Positions 50,559 to 63,391 of a stretch of 64,000 nt of DNA are shown here, piece after piece (within the stretch, counting starts at the first letter, position 1; every line of letters starts with the position of its first letter). Source of the DNA: Dirofilaria immitis (lineage: Eukaryota > Nematoda > Chromadorea > Rhabditida > Onchocercidae); assembly GCA_024305405.1 (NCBI GenBank), contig JAKNDB010000110.1, forward strand, positions 4,319,112-4,383,111, written 5' to 3'. The translations under genes and the position numbers were made by a program. The notes beneath the pieces were generated by a model. It had not been told where the DNA came from and ran no database searches. It saw only the letters and a list, made by a program, of their open reading frames with translations.

Positions 50559-50850
50559 TTAACTGATAAACGCTGCAAATGAATACCTTAAATTTGCGTA
50601 TTTTCCATTTCCTTTAAAACTAATTAAAACTTGGTCGATTTTTTCCTTCATTATCCTCACTAATTTTTTTCGCGCACAAGTCATAGCACGACTCACACGG
50701 AAAATTGTATGACCAGATATTGGATTATCCTCGAATTCGCAAATATGCGGTGTACAAGGGTAATCTGGATGCGTCAAAAATGTCCATTACGAACCAAAAT
50801 ACGAGCTGGTGGATCAAGTTCTACCTTTGTTATTAGACGCTTATCACGAT
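50559..50850 (-). CDS. Exon of unknown gene with one-base break
   Basis: After a TTTCGCAG acceptor near 50853, one frame reads DRDKRLITKVELDPPARILV and RNGHF then stops; the next frame continues with THPDYPCTPHICEFEDNP, SGHTIFRVSRAMTCARKKLV and MKEKIDQVLI. The switch is at a five-base A/T run (50776-50780): one added base makes one exon of about 95 codons. Basic and acidic residues are balanced and composition is protein-like. Family not recognised. It lies directly upstream, on the same strand, of the decayed small-gene copy, so the two may once have been one transcription unit. Confidence 0.5.
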
Positions 50851-51104
50851 CCTGCGAAAAACAGATATCAAAATAATACAATAAATTTCTGTAAATCAAG
50901 AAATCGATAAATCAAATTTGTTACCAATAATAAGAAAATGCTACTAACAATAAAAACTAAGATTAAAATCAAATATTATTTGTATCTTAAATGTAAATGC
51001 TTTTAAAATAAGCTTAGAAGAAAAGAACAGATGATTAAATCACGAAATGAATATATTCATATGGTTACTATGAGCATATCACTTATTTTATTCAAACTTT
51101 AAAA

Positions 51105-51375
51105 TTTTACAACTATAGAAAATTTGTAATTGTCAAATTAATAGAACTTATAAAATCCGTATTTATATATCATTTAATTCAATTTATGAAAAAATCGAAA
51201 AGCATAATTTCAAAAAGTATTAGCTTTACTTACTAAAAATATAAATAAAAAATTTTAAAACTTGAAAATAACATTATTTAATCAAAGAATTTATATACAT
51301 ATTATCATCAAATATCCAAACCTTTGTTTATTTATTCGTTTGCTTGACAAATTCGATCATCAATCTTTTTTCTTT
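51105..51375. repeat. Left arm of a distant inverted repeat
   Basis: The reverse complement of 51220-51370 is nearly identical to 55545-55690 (for example TTTGTTTATTTATTCGTTTG and TAACATTATTTAATCAAAGA). The outer part, 51105-51180, matches the reverse complement of about 55855-55920 more loosely. The right copy is interrupted by a duplicated segment. No coding content. Confidence 0.8.
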
Positions 51376-51410
51376 GTTCCATTGTAAATTTTTGTTCCAT
51401 TGTAATCAAA

Positions 51411-52415
51411 TGGTGCATCAATCACTACAACTCCTAAAGATAAATTTGAGGATTTCACTCATCTATTTGATTTAACTATGCAAAATTAGATGATTTAGGT
51501 GAAATAAACAATGATTTAGGTGAAATAAACAATGTGGAATTTGATGAAGCTGGCGAATGTTCGAATAATCAATCTCATAGAGCTGCGAAAAGAATAAAGC
51601 TAACTGGTAAATTTGAAGATTTATGTTATCGATTAATTTAATTTTGTAAAATTAAATAATTAAGAAGATATAAATAGGGACGAATCAAATTCAACTGCGA
51701 CATATTTATGCTATGGCAAGCGCCATTCCGATACGCGATTCACTTTTTGTCTTAACTATGCACAATTAAATAAATGATTTAGAGAAATAAACAATTTGGA
51801 ATTTGATGAAGCTGACGAATGTTGGAATAGTCGATCCAGTAGAGCTAGGAAAAGGATAAGGTCGACAAGTAAATTTGAACATTTTTGTTATCGAATATTT
51901 TGCTGTGATTTTGTCATATATATCTATTTAATCGTGTATATCTATAATGATTTTGTGATGTATATTTGGCAACTTGTATGATATTTATCTATCTAATCTT
52001 TTTTATCTATCTAATTAGATATATACGATAATTTTCGGTATATATTTAATTGTAGATGTGCGCGATGAATCTATCTAATCTTAGATATATACGACGATTT
52101 TGTGTCCATATCTGTTTACTGCATACATCAATCACTACAATCCTAAAGTAAATTTCAGGGTTTCATTCATCTATTTGATTCAGTTATGCAAAATTAAATG
52201 ATTTAGGGAAAATAACTAATGTAGAATTCGATGAAGTTAGCGAATATTCAATAATCGATCTGATGAAGCTACGAAATGCCTGGATACGATGAAGCCAACA
52301 GGTAAACATGAAGATTTTTGCTATCAATTAATTTAATTTTGTAAAATTAAATAATTTAGAAGAACAAATAGTGAGGAATTAAATCTAAATGCGATATATT
52401 TGAAAAACATGGCGG
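51411..52415 (+). repeat. Three degenerate copies of an exon-like cassette
   Basis: Copies at about 51411-51710, 51750-51905 (core only) and 52126-52415. Shared blocks: CATCAATCACTACAA, TTCATCTATTTGATT, AATGATTTAGG, TGATGAAGCT and TTAATTTAATTTTGTAAAAT. In each, a short frame ends at a GTAAAT or GTAAAC. Copy one reads VEFDEAGECSNNQSHRAAKR, copy two LEFDEADECWNSRSSRARKR, and copy three begins VEFDEVSEYS before breaking. The first copy has a 21-base internal tandem duplication. They may be duplicated exons or parts of a repeat family with a coding ancestor. Confidence 0.7.
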
Positions 52416-52663
52416 ACGCTGATCCGATTCCGATACAGAATTTACTAGGAACTTTCCTCAACTTTGATTTGCTCCTCTTCGCTTGTTGGTCTTTTTACAT
52501 TCAGTTCATCTATTTATTCTATTTTCACTTATTCCTAATAATAATGAGCCTTTTCAATAAAATGATAAGATTAATCTATCATCTGTCATCACTTTTTTCT
52601 TCCAACTTATCGCATTGAAGGTGTTGCAAATTTTTCTGGATATTTGTAACCGAAATACTGCTA

Positions 52664-53407
52664 ATGCGGATTAGACCATTGTTTATCAAAAATGGCACAA
52701 TAGCCAGTCCAATTGATCGGCGAATCTTTCCTACATATAAAACATCTAAAGAGATATGGAAAGACTTTATAGTGGTTAGTTTTTACTTCTGAAACTTGCT
52801 AAACGTATAGAATTTGATCTTTGATAAAGTTAACCATTTTAGTATATTTGCGTCATTCCATTAAGACTTTATTGATATGAATATCTCTTATTTTCTAGTT
52901 TTTTACAAAATAAAATGTTTTCAATACAATGACATTATTAATATTATTGAAATCTCAAAAATATATTTTATTCCGTTACTTGAAACTTAAGTTGCTGGAA
53001 GCCGAAACAGAGTATTCAGAAAACTATCAACTATAAGAAAAAAATTGAATTAAAAATTTGGCTTATTCTAGCTTGCAAAATGCCAATCTAAATTTTTATT
53101 TAACGAAAGTGATGGTCCGAATCGACATGAACGATCGATCGGTGCATATTTCGATAGATCTTTGTATCATACTTGGTCTTTAATTCGCTATAGAATTTGT
53201 AAGTAATTTCAAGGATTTTGTATTTCTGTCAAATTAGTTCTTAAATATTGATTTATCGTTCAATTTTATTTAGCTTAAGAAAATAAAATTTCAGTTTTGC
53301 TTACTCAAATAGAATAAAATATCGTTTTTTCAGTTGAGAATTTCGACAAATGGGGGTTACAGAGATTCCATATTTATTCCAAAGGCGTAGATTCCAAACA
53401 TCGCTGA
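52664..53407 (+). CDS. Small unidentified three-exon gene (open copy)
   Basis: I do not recognise the family. ATG at 52664; exons 52664-52774 (MRIRPLFIKNGTIASPIDRR, FPTYKTSKEIWKDF), 53073-53199 after TTATTCTAG (LAKCQSKFLFNESDGPNRHE, IGAYFDRSLYHTWSLIRYRI) and 53334-53407 after TTTTTTCAG (FENFDKWGLQRFHIYSKG, stop). All phases agree and give 103 residues, basic and aromatic-rich, without signal peptide or membrane helix. An inverted, decayed copy lies 2.4 kb to the left. Preservation of splice sites and frame here but not there suggests this copy is under selection, or is simply younger. Confidence 0.5.
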
Positions 53408-53479
53408 TTTCTCTGATTACGTCTGGTTGAAGTTGGTTGCATGCTTTATTAAAAGCAAATTTTTTTCGTTAATTTTTTA

Positions 53480-55400
53480 TCCGTATTCATTTGCTGAGAT
53501 CAAAATTCTGAATAAGAGATGATTAAATTATTTTTGAATCCTTCGATATCCTTCATAGGAAATAGTGCATAACACTGAAATGCTTTGATAGAGAAGATCT
53601 GAAGTTTTGACAGAGTTAGTTTCATTATCCGCTTTGAAACATCATATTACGCATCATTCTTGTCCTTAGCATCATTATCAACCGCATTTGATTAGTGACA
53701 ATTGTTACATTTATTACTGAGTTAGAAATGAAAAGCGCAAGTAAGTGTTTCATCTGTGGAAAAATATAACTTAATACAATGATCTGGCTATTCGCTTCAA
53801 ATTAATGATAGTAATTAATTTTCAAAGATGAATACATCATTATAAATGCGACAGAATGGAAGAGATTAATAATAATAATTACTGAATGTTTTTCTCTTTT
53901 CTAAAATCTTTAAGCATTTATTAATTTTTTAATATATTTGTTTGTCATCCTATAATTTAATTCGATAATATTTCACTGTCGAACAGAAGGTTCGTATAAT
54001 GAAACAAATGAATTGCAATTTTCATCAAGAAGCGAAATTAGTTATCGTTTCATCAAACTCTTCATTTTCTCAACGGAATTAGAAATGCTCTCGATATTTT
54101 TCGATAAGAAAAAACCTTTTTCTATCTGTCTGTTATATTGAACTCATGGACACTTCTAATAAGACTACGTAAGTCGATTATTGTATGCATCGGAAAGTAT
54201 ATGAATTTTATGATAATATTTGAAAGAGATCAGATTTTTGCAAAAACATTACAAAAAAATATCAAATCAATACAATATAAATAAACAATGCATATTAATT
54301 TCCATTATTATGTAATCACAATTCCATGTACGATAATAAATTTTCATCTTTTACATTTCACGGTAGCAATGTTGAAGCACCGACGTTTCTTGTGAAAACT
54401 AAAGATGAAAAACAGCTGAGAGAAAAATTGTTGGAATAGAAGATTTTACTTATTTTTATTCTTATAATTTGCTTGTTCAGTTTAATTTTGTTTAATTTCG
54501 TTGGCCTAAATTGCTTATAACTATCAATCAAGTTGATGTTCAGTAAAATCATTGTTATATATACAATTAATTTATTTTGCAATTGTTATTAGGTTACATT
54601 GTGAATTCTTTTATTATCATTCCTTGTTTGCTATCGATTTTGCGTACATTAATCCAATCATTTTATTTTACAATATGGATTAGGTTCCTCGAAAGCCATA
54701 ATATTATCGCATTTCATTTCATGAAAAATGAGGCACTAGCAACCAATGAAAATATATTTAGGCTTCAATTTTTTTTTTTTTTTTGAGTTTTTGTGCATCT
54801 CTTGAAATCTCATAATTTTATTTTCAGGGAGATGTTCGATATTAAGGTCGTTTTCCATACAGTTCCTTAAAAGTCAGTCTAAAGGAATTGATTTACTTCA
54901 TTTCAATTCTATGACGAATTCCTTGAATGATGGCTCAGTGTTTCAGTAATTAGTTCAAGAAATTTTGGCGTAGCCGTGATTAAATTGAATTTTCTAAGTT
55001 GTTAATAAAAATACTATGCAATTTTCCCTCAGCAAATTATTTCTAAAGAATTTATAGCTATTAGTCGAACTTGCTAGAAAGCAAGCAATAATAAATAAAA
55101 TAACAAAATTGCGACAATTAAAAATTTGAAAGTAGGAATTTTTTGAAATATGCCGAAATGAGTGATACTCCAGTAACGAGCAATATTTTAAAAAGAATAG
55201 TTGAGAGATTTAAATCACTCAAACAATTGCTTAAATAAATCTTATAATTCGTACTTCAAATCCTTATATCAACATTATGCAACAAATTAAAACGCAAAAA
55301 AATTTTAGTATTTTTACAATAACTGTTGAATTATTAGTTAAAAGCAATACAAATCAAACATATCCTCTTTTCACATTATGTTTAACCTTGCATGAATTTC
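53480..55400. other. No gene seen
   Basis: AT-rich with chance frames only, for example a hydrophobic 69-codon frame at 54577-54786 ending in a poly-T run. No repeat of note before 55404. Confidence 0.5.
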
Positions 55401-55403
55401 AGC

Positions 55404-55845
55404 TATCACGGTATTAGCAAATATTGTTATCATTTGTAACAATCATTTTATGAGAGAGAAGCATAAATATTATTTCACAATGATAAATGAGCAAAAGATG
55501 CTTTTTCGGCAATAATATTTTCCAATTGTTTCCTTGTGATACGAGATTGATGATCGAATTTGTCAAGCAAACGAATAAATAAACAAAGGTTTGGATATTT
55601 GATGATAATACGTATATAAATTCTTTGATTAAATAATGTTATTTTCAAGTTTTAAAATTTTTATTTATATTTTTAAGTAAGCAAAGCTAATACGGTATTA
55701 GCAAATATTGTTATCATTTGTAGCAATCGTTTTATGAGAGAGAAGTATAAATATTAGTTTTTCGGCAATAATATTTTCCATTTCTTTTCATGTGATACGA
55801 GATTGATGATCGAATTCATTAAGCAAACGAGTGAATAAACAAAAT
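55404..55845 (+). repeat. Tandem duplication, unit about 275 bp
   Basis: Copies begin at about 55404 and 55682. Both contain CGGTATTAGCAAATATTGTT, TTTTATGAGAGAGAAG, CGGCAATAATATTTTCCA and ACGAGATTGATGATCGAATT. The second copy lacks about 25 bases in the middle. The junction interrupts the right arm of the 51.1/55.5 kb inverted repeat, so the duplication happened after that repeat formed. Confidence 0.85.
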
Positions 55846-55920
55846 TTTTCTTAAATTGAATTCAGTGATATATAAATATGGATTTTATTGGTTCTTTTAA
55901 TTGGACAATTATAAATTCTA
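55545..55920. repeat. Right arm of distant inverted repeat, interrupted
   Basis: Inverted match to 51105-51375, split by the second unit of the tandem duplication. See the left arm entry for shared blocks. Confidence 0.75.
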
Positions 55921-55924
55921 TTTC

Positions 55925-57220
55925 TATTATAGTTGTAAAATTGCTTAAAATTACTCAATCATCTTTTTTTTTCAAACTGTTGATTGATAATTTATTGATC
56001 ATTGCCTTAGACTGAATGCAAAATTATTGATTAAGATTATGATTAGAATAATCTGTTTAGATAGAAAGTAATAAAAGTTTAATTTATTAGGATAGATTGG
56101 GAATAGTTTGTATGGAATAATTCGAGAATGAATTATCAACAGGAATCTCGAAGAGATTGAATTAATTCATGAAAATATTGAGAAAAGAAAAAAATTAACT
56201 TATTCTTTTTCTTGTAATTTTGATAAAGTTAATACTGATGGATAAATAATTGGAAATGGAATATAGAGTTTAATGCTGAATTATTTGTTTTATTTACTCC
56301 AGTTTATGTGAATTTAGAATTTATAAATTGTCATGGAATGATTTTATGATGGCAATTAAAGTTTAGTTTTATTTATTTATTTACTGCTTCTCCAAATTTG
56401 ATCATCAGTTTGATGAATGTTAACATAATTTTGGCAAGAATCCATTTAAGACAACAATTTTATTTAATTCGTCAAGATGAATGATGAATTAAATATTAAA
56501 TTTTCAAATTTTTACAAAAACTATTCAACAAATCTTACATATACGTAACTTACAAACAAAGTTAATAATATTTTTGATAAATTCAATACTAATTTCAATA
56601 AATTAACTACTAAATGTAGTCAATCAGTTTTCGAATATTAATAATACACTATAATTATATGACATATATGGGATTCGCTGTAATTATTTCAAATTAGTGA
56701 AATGATTAACAATAATTAGAGAAAACTACCTAATTTACTTATTTATTTTGCCTATTAAAAATGTGCACTCAATTTTAATTTTCAGATTTCTTATCATTAT
56801 ATCATATTATTAATCAGCATTTACTAACCTGAAATTGGAGCTATCATTGTGATGAAGATTATCAAAAGAATTTGATAATGCTTATAGTCAATATAGGTAG
56901 CGTTGACAAATATCAGGATTTATGAAAACCAATAGATATGGATGTTTATAATTCAGGAAAATAAAGTTCAAACTTCAAATACTATTTCTGAAATAAAATA
57001 GAAGTTTGAAAAAATTATTCACAAAAGAGGATTAAATGGGACATAAATGTTATCTGGATGATATGACTTTCCGATGAGTGATATTAGAATAAGTTTGATG
57101 ATAAAAAGTCTGTTTAACCCACTGTTGTCCCTGGACAGTCAGGTCAATATGACAACTTGTTATATATGCATCGATGTGATTATGACCATCATCATATCAG
57201 CTGAAATAAGCAATCGATCA
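55925..57220. other. No gene seen
   Basis: AT-rich, no frame, RNA or array supported. Confidence 0.5.
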
Positions 57221-57225
57221 AAACT

Positions 57226-57425
57226 TCACACACACAGACACACACACACACACAGACAGACACAGACACACACACAGACACACACAGACACACACAGACA
57301 CACACAGACACACACACAGACACACACAGACACACACACAGACACACACAGACACACAGACACACACAGACACACACACAGACACACACACACACACACA
57401 CGCACACAGATACACACACATGCAC
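57226..57425 (+). repeat. CA-rich microsatellite
   Basis: About 200 bases built of (CA)n interrupted by GA at near-regular spacing, giving higher-order units such as CACACACAGA and CACACAGACACACACA. Open on both strands only because of the repeat; not coding. Confidence 0.97.
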
Positions 57426-57429
57426 AAAC

Positions 57430-59425
57430 AGATATATACCTGTGAAATCGATATTTATTTCTGTCTTTCATTTATTTTTTAAATTTCATTAAAAAATTTT
57501 ATTTCAACTTAAATCTGATAATATTGTTATTTATGAATAGATGAAAAATTTAATACATTTTGAGCATAAAATTTTTTCAAAAATATAATATTAAGAATAT
57601 GAAATTAAAAATAGTTAAGCAAAAAATTAAGAAATTAGAATAGATGAAAATGTATTCGGTGGAGTCATCAACTGATTTGTTCCTCTTTTTCTTTTTAATT
57701 ATTCATTTTCTAAATTAGAACAATCAAAAATAGTAAAATAATTGATCAAATAATAAAAAATAGAAAATGATTGACGTCTAAACAAAAATAAAAAGTATTT
57801 GATACGGTAATCTCGATTTTTTATTTTTGCTTAAATTTTCATTCATATTGTCGATCATTTCTTGACCCTAATCAATACAGGCGCATACATATTTTCTCGT
57901 TTCAATCATACATACATTTATTATTGAATAGAAATAAACGAAATGCTAATTTATTCTGTCACATTCAAATATTAATTCAGATTTTGCTTTGACAGTTTTC
58001 CCTATCATATATGCGTGAAAAAGTTAATGAAACAATATTAGAATTTGAACAATTCATAATAATAACGTTGCTACCTTCTATTTGTAAATTAGCATTTCTA
58101 ACTTTAATTTATACTTGTAAATAACAGTTTAATTACTTGTAAGTAACAATTTAATACTCAAGGAATAATAAGTCCTTCCTATTTTTTAAGTAACAGATTT
58201 TTATAAAACCATTATGATTATTAATAATAATATACTTTTGAAAACAAAAATTAAAATCTCGTCTACTAAATCTTTTGAAATATTCAACATGTCTTATGCG
58301 AAAAATTTTCATTTCGAATTTTTATATTTAATAAGCCATTTATATAATCCAATAGAGTGAAATCTCAAATTTATTTCAAAAGATTGTTTGTCACTTTTAA
58401 ATCTCGAACATCACTTAAATTATTACTCCTGACTAATTCTCCTCGTTTCACTGATAATTTAGTATCTCATATTACTAAACATTAATTAGTCATTCCTCTT
58501 AGGATTTCTGCATATCATTCAGTTTCCTGATATCTTGAACTATGTAACATTTCAAATGTTTATTATTTCAGCTTTTTAAAAACTTGAACCATTCAATATC
58601 TTAAATCAGTATATACCTTAAATTAATTAATACTTTAAGCTTCTGGTTATTTTAAGCCATTCGTCATTTAAGTTTTTGTCTCGTATCTTACTATTATCAT
58701 AATTATTATTACTGCCATGTCTTTCATTTTATCAGGTATATTATAAGTTTTTTTGTTATCGTATTTTCAAAGAAACTAAATTTTAAAATATTTTCATTGT
58801 ACAATCGTTTTTTTCAAAAATTGTCTTTGATTTATTATCAAATTTTCAATTTATTTGTTTTCGATTATTTTAAATCTTATTATTTTTTTCTAATCACATC
58901 TTTGAATCTCCGGAAAGAAAGGATACTACATAGAAGTTATCAAACTATCCGGCTGGATAAATAATAATAACATCCTTATCATATCTTCCAACATTTTCAC
59001 TAAATGTTTCGCCTATCCTTTTCCTATAAGCACTTTCTTCATTAACTGCAAATAGAAATGCCTCATTTGATTATTCTTTGCGCTTGTCAAAATATTGAGA
59101 AAAATCTTCCCAGTGAAATGAAACTACGACATATATAAAAGATCTTTCCTATGCTAACATGTAGTCAGTTATTATCAAAATCAAAAAGTCTATCATCTCT
59201 TTAATACGCAAGCTTGAGGTAATTGAATTTTTGGCCCAGAGTTTCTTCTGCTGTGATTTGAAATAAAATTTTGAAACGTCCTGCATTTGTGGGACAGCAA
59301 TAAATGCTATATTAAGAAGGAATATATTGATAGGGAGAATTATGTCTCAAAAATCAATGTCCCATGTCGAATGCATCATTTCTCTACATTGTTTCATCCA
59401 AATCGTATACCACGTTGAACATTTT
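57430..59425. other. No gene seen
   Basis: AT-rich transition into the satellite region. Only chance frames. Confidence 0.5.
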
Positions 59426-59429
59426 TATT

Positions 59430-59830
59430 TTAATATATTTATTTTGTAGTATATAATGCATACATTTTTATTCAACATTATATAACATAATACGTAATAT
59501 TTTTATTTTATAGTATATAAGAAAATATGTTAAATTTTTATTTTATAGCATATGAGAAAATATTGCATAAGTAATATTTTTATTTTCTAGTATATAAGAA
59601 AATATTTTATATTTTTATTTTATAGTATATAGGGAAATATTGCATATGTAATATTTTTAATTTCTAGTATATAAGAAAATATGAAGTATTTTTATTTTCT
59701 GATATATAAGAAAATACGTAATATTTTTATTTTCTAATATATAAGAAATATGCAACATTTTTATTTTATATTATAAAAGAATATATGTTAAATTTTTATT
59801 TTATAGTATATAAGAAACATGCTTATATTT
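59430..59830 (+). repeat. AT-rich satellite, forward block
   Basis: Tandem units of roughly 30-40 bases around TTTTTATTTTATAGTATATA followed by AGAAAATATG and a variable end. Unit length and sequence drift. The same unit recurs in reverse orientation at 60640-61210 and forward at 63390-63960. Confidence 0.9.
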
Positions 59831-61210
59831 TCATACGTTTAATAAATATTTTCTCTCTCTCTATATGTATATTTTTTCTTTATATATATATATATATATA
59901 CTTTTAAATATTGTTATTTTTATAGATGCCATCAAATATTTCCCTACATATGTTATATATTCAAATATCATTATTTTTATATATACTATAAAGTATTTTT
60001 TAGGGTAAAAAATTTTCATTTGAAAATATAAATAATATTAATTATATATATCATTAAATTTTTAGTATATAATATGCAAATCAAATATTTTTGATTAAAA
60101 TTATTTTTATAAAAAAAAGAGAAAAAAAATTTATAATATATTAGGTTGAGTGTGCTCATCGCTCACTCTCCAACTTGTGCAATGTATATGCATAAAAGCA
60201 GATCAAATAATGGTATCTAATATCGGAAAAATGAATATCTCTGATTGTAGAATCACCATGCATATTTATGATTAGAAAAATACATACGACAAATTCATCA
60301 TATATATCTATGATTAGATCGTATCATAAAGCATATCTATGGTTAGACAAAATATGCGACAAAATCATCGTACATATCTATGAATAGACGAGTCATAATC
60401 CGTATCTATGATAAGAGAAATACATAATCATCGTATATGTCTATGATATACATAATCATCGTATATGTCTATGATTTGACGAGTTATAATCCATATCTAT
60501 GACTAGACAAACACAGACGAATCATAATCCGTATCTATGATAAGAGAAACACAGACGAGTCATAATCCGTATCTTTGATAAGAGAAATATATACGACAAA
60601 ATCATCGTATATATATATGAATAGACGATTCATAAGCTGGAAAATAAAAATATTACATATGCAACATTTTCTTATATACTATAAAATAAAAATTTAACAT
60701 ATTTTCTTATACACCGGAAAAAAAATATTACATATTTTCTTATATACCATAAAATATAAATTTAGCATAATTTCTTATGTACTGTAAAATAAAAATATAA
60801 TATATATTATATATGCAATATTTTCTCATATACTATAAAATAAAAATTGAACTTATTTTCTTATATGCTATAAAACAAAAATTTAACATATTTTCTTATA
60901 TACCAGCAAATAAAAATATCACATATGCAATATTTTCTTATATAATATAAAATAAAATTTATTCATATTTTCGCATATATCTAATCGTGATATGCATGAG
61001 TATATATAAAAATTATAATATTTGAATATATAATATATGAAGAGAAAGTATTTCGTAGTATCTATAAAAATAACAATATTTAAAAGTATATATATAAGGA
61101 AAAAAATATATATATATAGAGGGGAAGAAAATATTTATTAATATAGATGAAAATATATGCAAATATCTTATATACTATAAAATAAAAATTTAACATATTT
61201 TCTTATATAC
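59830..61210. repeat. Inverted satellite mosaic
   Basis: Three parts: 59830-60120, TA-rich linker; 60190-60640, tandem of about 60 bases around TATCTATGATTAGACGA and CATCGTATATATCTATGA; 60640-61210, reverse-orientation satellite (ATATTTTCTTATATACTATA, AAATAAAAATTTAACA). The linker near 60990-61160 is an inverted copy of that at 59830-60000, so 59430-61210 is roughly a large palindrome centred near 60.4 kb. Confidence 0.8.
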
Positions 61211-61211
61211 T

Positions 61212-63177
61212 GCCGAGAATTTTCTCGAAACAAATTTTTAATTATAATTATTTCTAAATCTTTATTTCTCTATGAATCATTGCTTATACAATGTAAACTA
61301 TTCTCATGACGCCGTTTCCGGCAGATGTTCTCATTCTATAAAAAAATTGTCTCATGTCTAAATATGTCTATCCTTGTAAATCTCCTCCTTTCAAAATTTT
61401 TTATACAAAGGACCATGACTTTGTACCGGATCATTTTTTTTTATTTTTTTGGTGTTTACACAGTTGTCTACAGTTTTACCAAGGTCAACGTTCCTGTTTT
61501 CTTTAAAATAAATTGTTATTACATTCTTCTTGTGCTAAAACCTTACAAATCCTGAATTCGTCCACAATGAACCCTTCTCCACCAAATTACAACTTCCACC
61601 AAATTCAAACTCAGTTCAGTCTAATCAAAAAGTTAACAACAAAATAAAATTGGTGCCACGAGCTGGGAATGTCAGCTGCAATAGTTAAAGTTGTTCAACC
61701 GGTGAAAGAAAAGGCGTTAAGCCTTCTGAAAGGAATTAAAAAATGGATTTGGAGAAAATGGATCCAAAGATGACTGTAGAAGAAATCCAGGAGCAACATG
61801 GAACAAAAAAACGAATCATCGAGGAGAAAATGATGCGCCTCGAATCATATTTGAAATATCTCTCGAAACGACCAATAAAGAGTGGAAGCAGAATATTCAA
61901 CAAATTTCCTCCCGCAAAAAAGGCGAGAGGAAGAAGAAAAATACGCACAAATGGTGGACGATGAAACAGGTATTTCAAGATTAATTAGTGATAGTAAAGA
62001 TGTAATAATTACTCTTAAAATGTATGAAAAAGATTCGGAGTTAATACTCCAACGCTTAGAAAAAGCACTAAAAATGGAGTACTGACTCAACAGAACGAAA
62101 CGATACAATTAGCAAATCACACAACAGTGAATTTGCCCCAGTTACCGTTACCAATATTTGACGATAACCCAAAGTTATGGAGAGGATTTTGGAGTAGATT
62201 TGATGCTGAACGATACATCTCCAAAATATCCCAGATATCCAAAAATTAAATTATCTCATTGCTTGTTTGAAAGGTGATGCCTTACAAGCTGTAAGGGGAT
62301 ATGATATAACTCCAGAAAATTACAATGTTATCAGAACGGTTCTTGTCGAAAAATTTGGTCAGTTATATACAATCAAGAGGTCACTCTATAACGAACTGTA
62401 CTCGACCAAAAAGAATGATCGGGAAAAAGAATGATACCCTCTGGAAGTGGAACAAGAAGATCAACCCGAAGAATCTGTAACTGAATTAATGGATGCAAAG
62501 GATGAAGAGTCCATCGCATGGAGAACACGAAGTTCAACAAGGGAGCTACGAACTCCAGCTGTGATCGAGAATTAGAAAATCAATTGGAGAAAGGATTCGA
62601 CCAATTCAAGAAGAGCCTGAAAATCCGTCACTCAAAGTTTCACACTAACTTTTCCTTTCTCCTCCCTTTGGGAGTGTCGCGAATTTTAATATCGCGAAAT
62701 TCCAAATAAATAATAAAAATTTAACATAAAAATAATTACAAATTATTATGATGATTCATTAGTGCCATTTATCACATTAATGTACATATTTGTCAATGTT
62801 TACATGTTCCCACGCTACATTTTCCCATGTTGTCATTTTCTATCTTAGAATTTTAATTCATTTTCCCGCCCATCCAACCAATCTAATTGTGTTAGCTAAA
62901 AAACCTAACACACCTTTCTACACGCCCAATTTGCTACTGTTTAAAAACCCTCTAATTTAATACTCAAGTCAGTTACAAATTAGCAGAAACTAATTCATTT
63001 TAATCCCCTACAATTCCTCAATTCTTCTATTTCATTTTTTAATCATTAGTACTGTTATTGTGATCCGTGCGATTATCAATTTTATTACGTCGTTCTATTC
63101 CTGTCCTACATAAAAATAAACCTTATTTCGAATCTGTTGTCACATTGGCTCAACCAATTCAACAAAAAGTAACAACA
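61212..63177 (+). mobile_element. Truncated BEL/Pao-type LTR retrotransposon
   Basis: Likely 5' LTR from about 61212 (TGCCGAGAATTTTCTCG) to about 61650 (AAGTTAACAACA). A primer-binding-like site follows at 61651 (TGGTGCCACGAGCTGG). A gag-like region runs 61743-62430: coiled-coil start, then a DUF1759-type segment with LPQLPLPIFDDNP, GFWSRFD and, in another frame, KGDALQAV. At least three frame changes break it. Protease, reverse transcriptase and integrase are absent; a short acidic end segment (about 62440-62570) runs to a presumed 3' LTR from about 62676 (TGTCGCGAATTTTAATATCG) to 63177 (AAGTAACAACA). The two LTRs share only their ends, so they may derive from different copies. Inactive. Confidence 0.7.
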
Positions 63178-63391
63178 GACAAATCATAATGAATATCTAT
63201 GATTAGACGAATATATACGACAAATACATCGTATATATCTATGATTAGATCGAATCATAATGGATATCCATAATTTGACAAAGATGTACGAGAAAATCAT
63301 CATATATATAAATATTCCTGTTCTACATAAAAATAAACCTTATTTGGAATCTGTTGTGACATTGGCTCAACGAATTCAACAAAAAGTAACA
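63102..63391 (+). repeat. LTR tail repeated within satellite
   Basis: The last 77 bases of the 3' LTR (63102-63178, with ACATAAAAATAAACCTTATT and TTCAACAAAAAGTAACAACA) recur at 63315-63391 with few changes. Between them lies about 135 bases of the TATCTATGATTAGACGA repeat. After the second copy the AT satellite starts directly. Confidence 0.9.

Noticed and set aside
57192..57471. Long open frames on both strands rich in Cys/Val or Thr/His
   Set aside because: Pure product of the CA-rich microsatellite.
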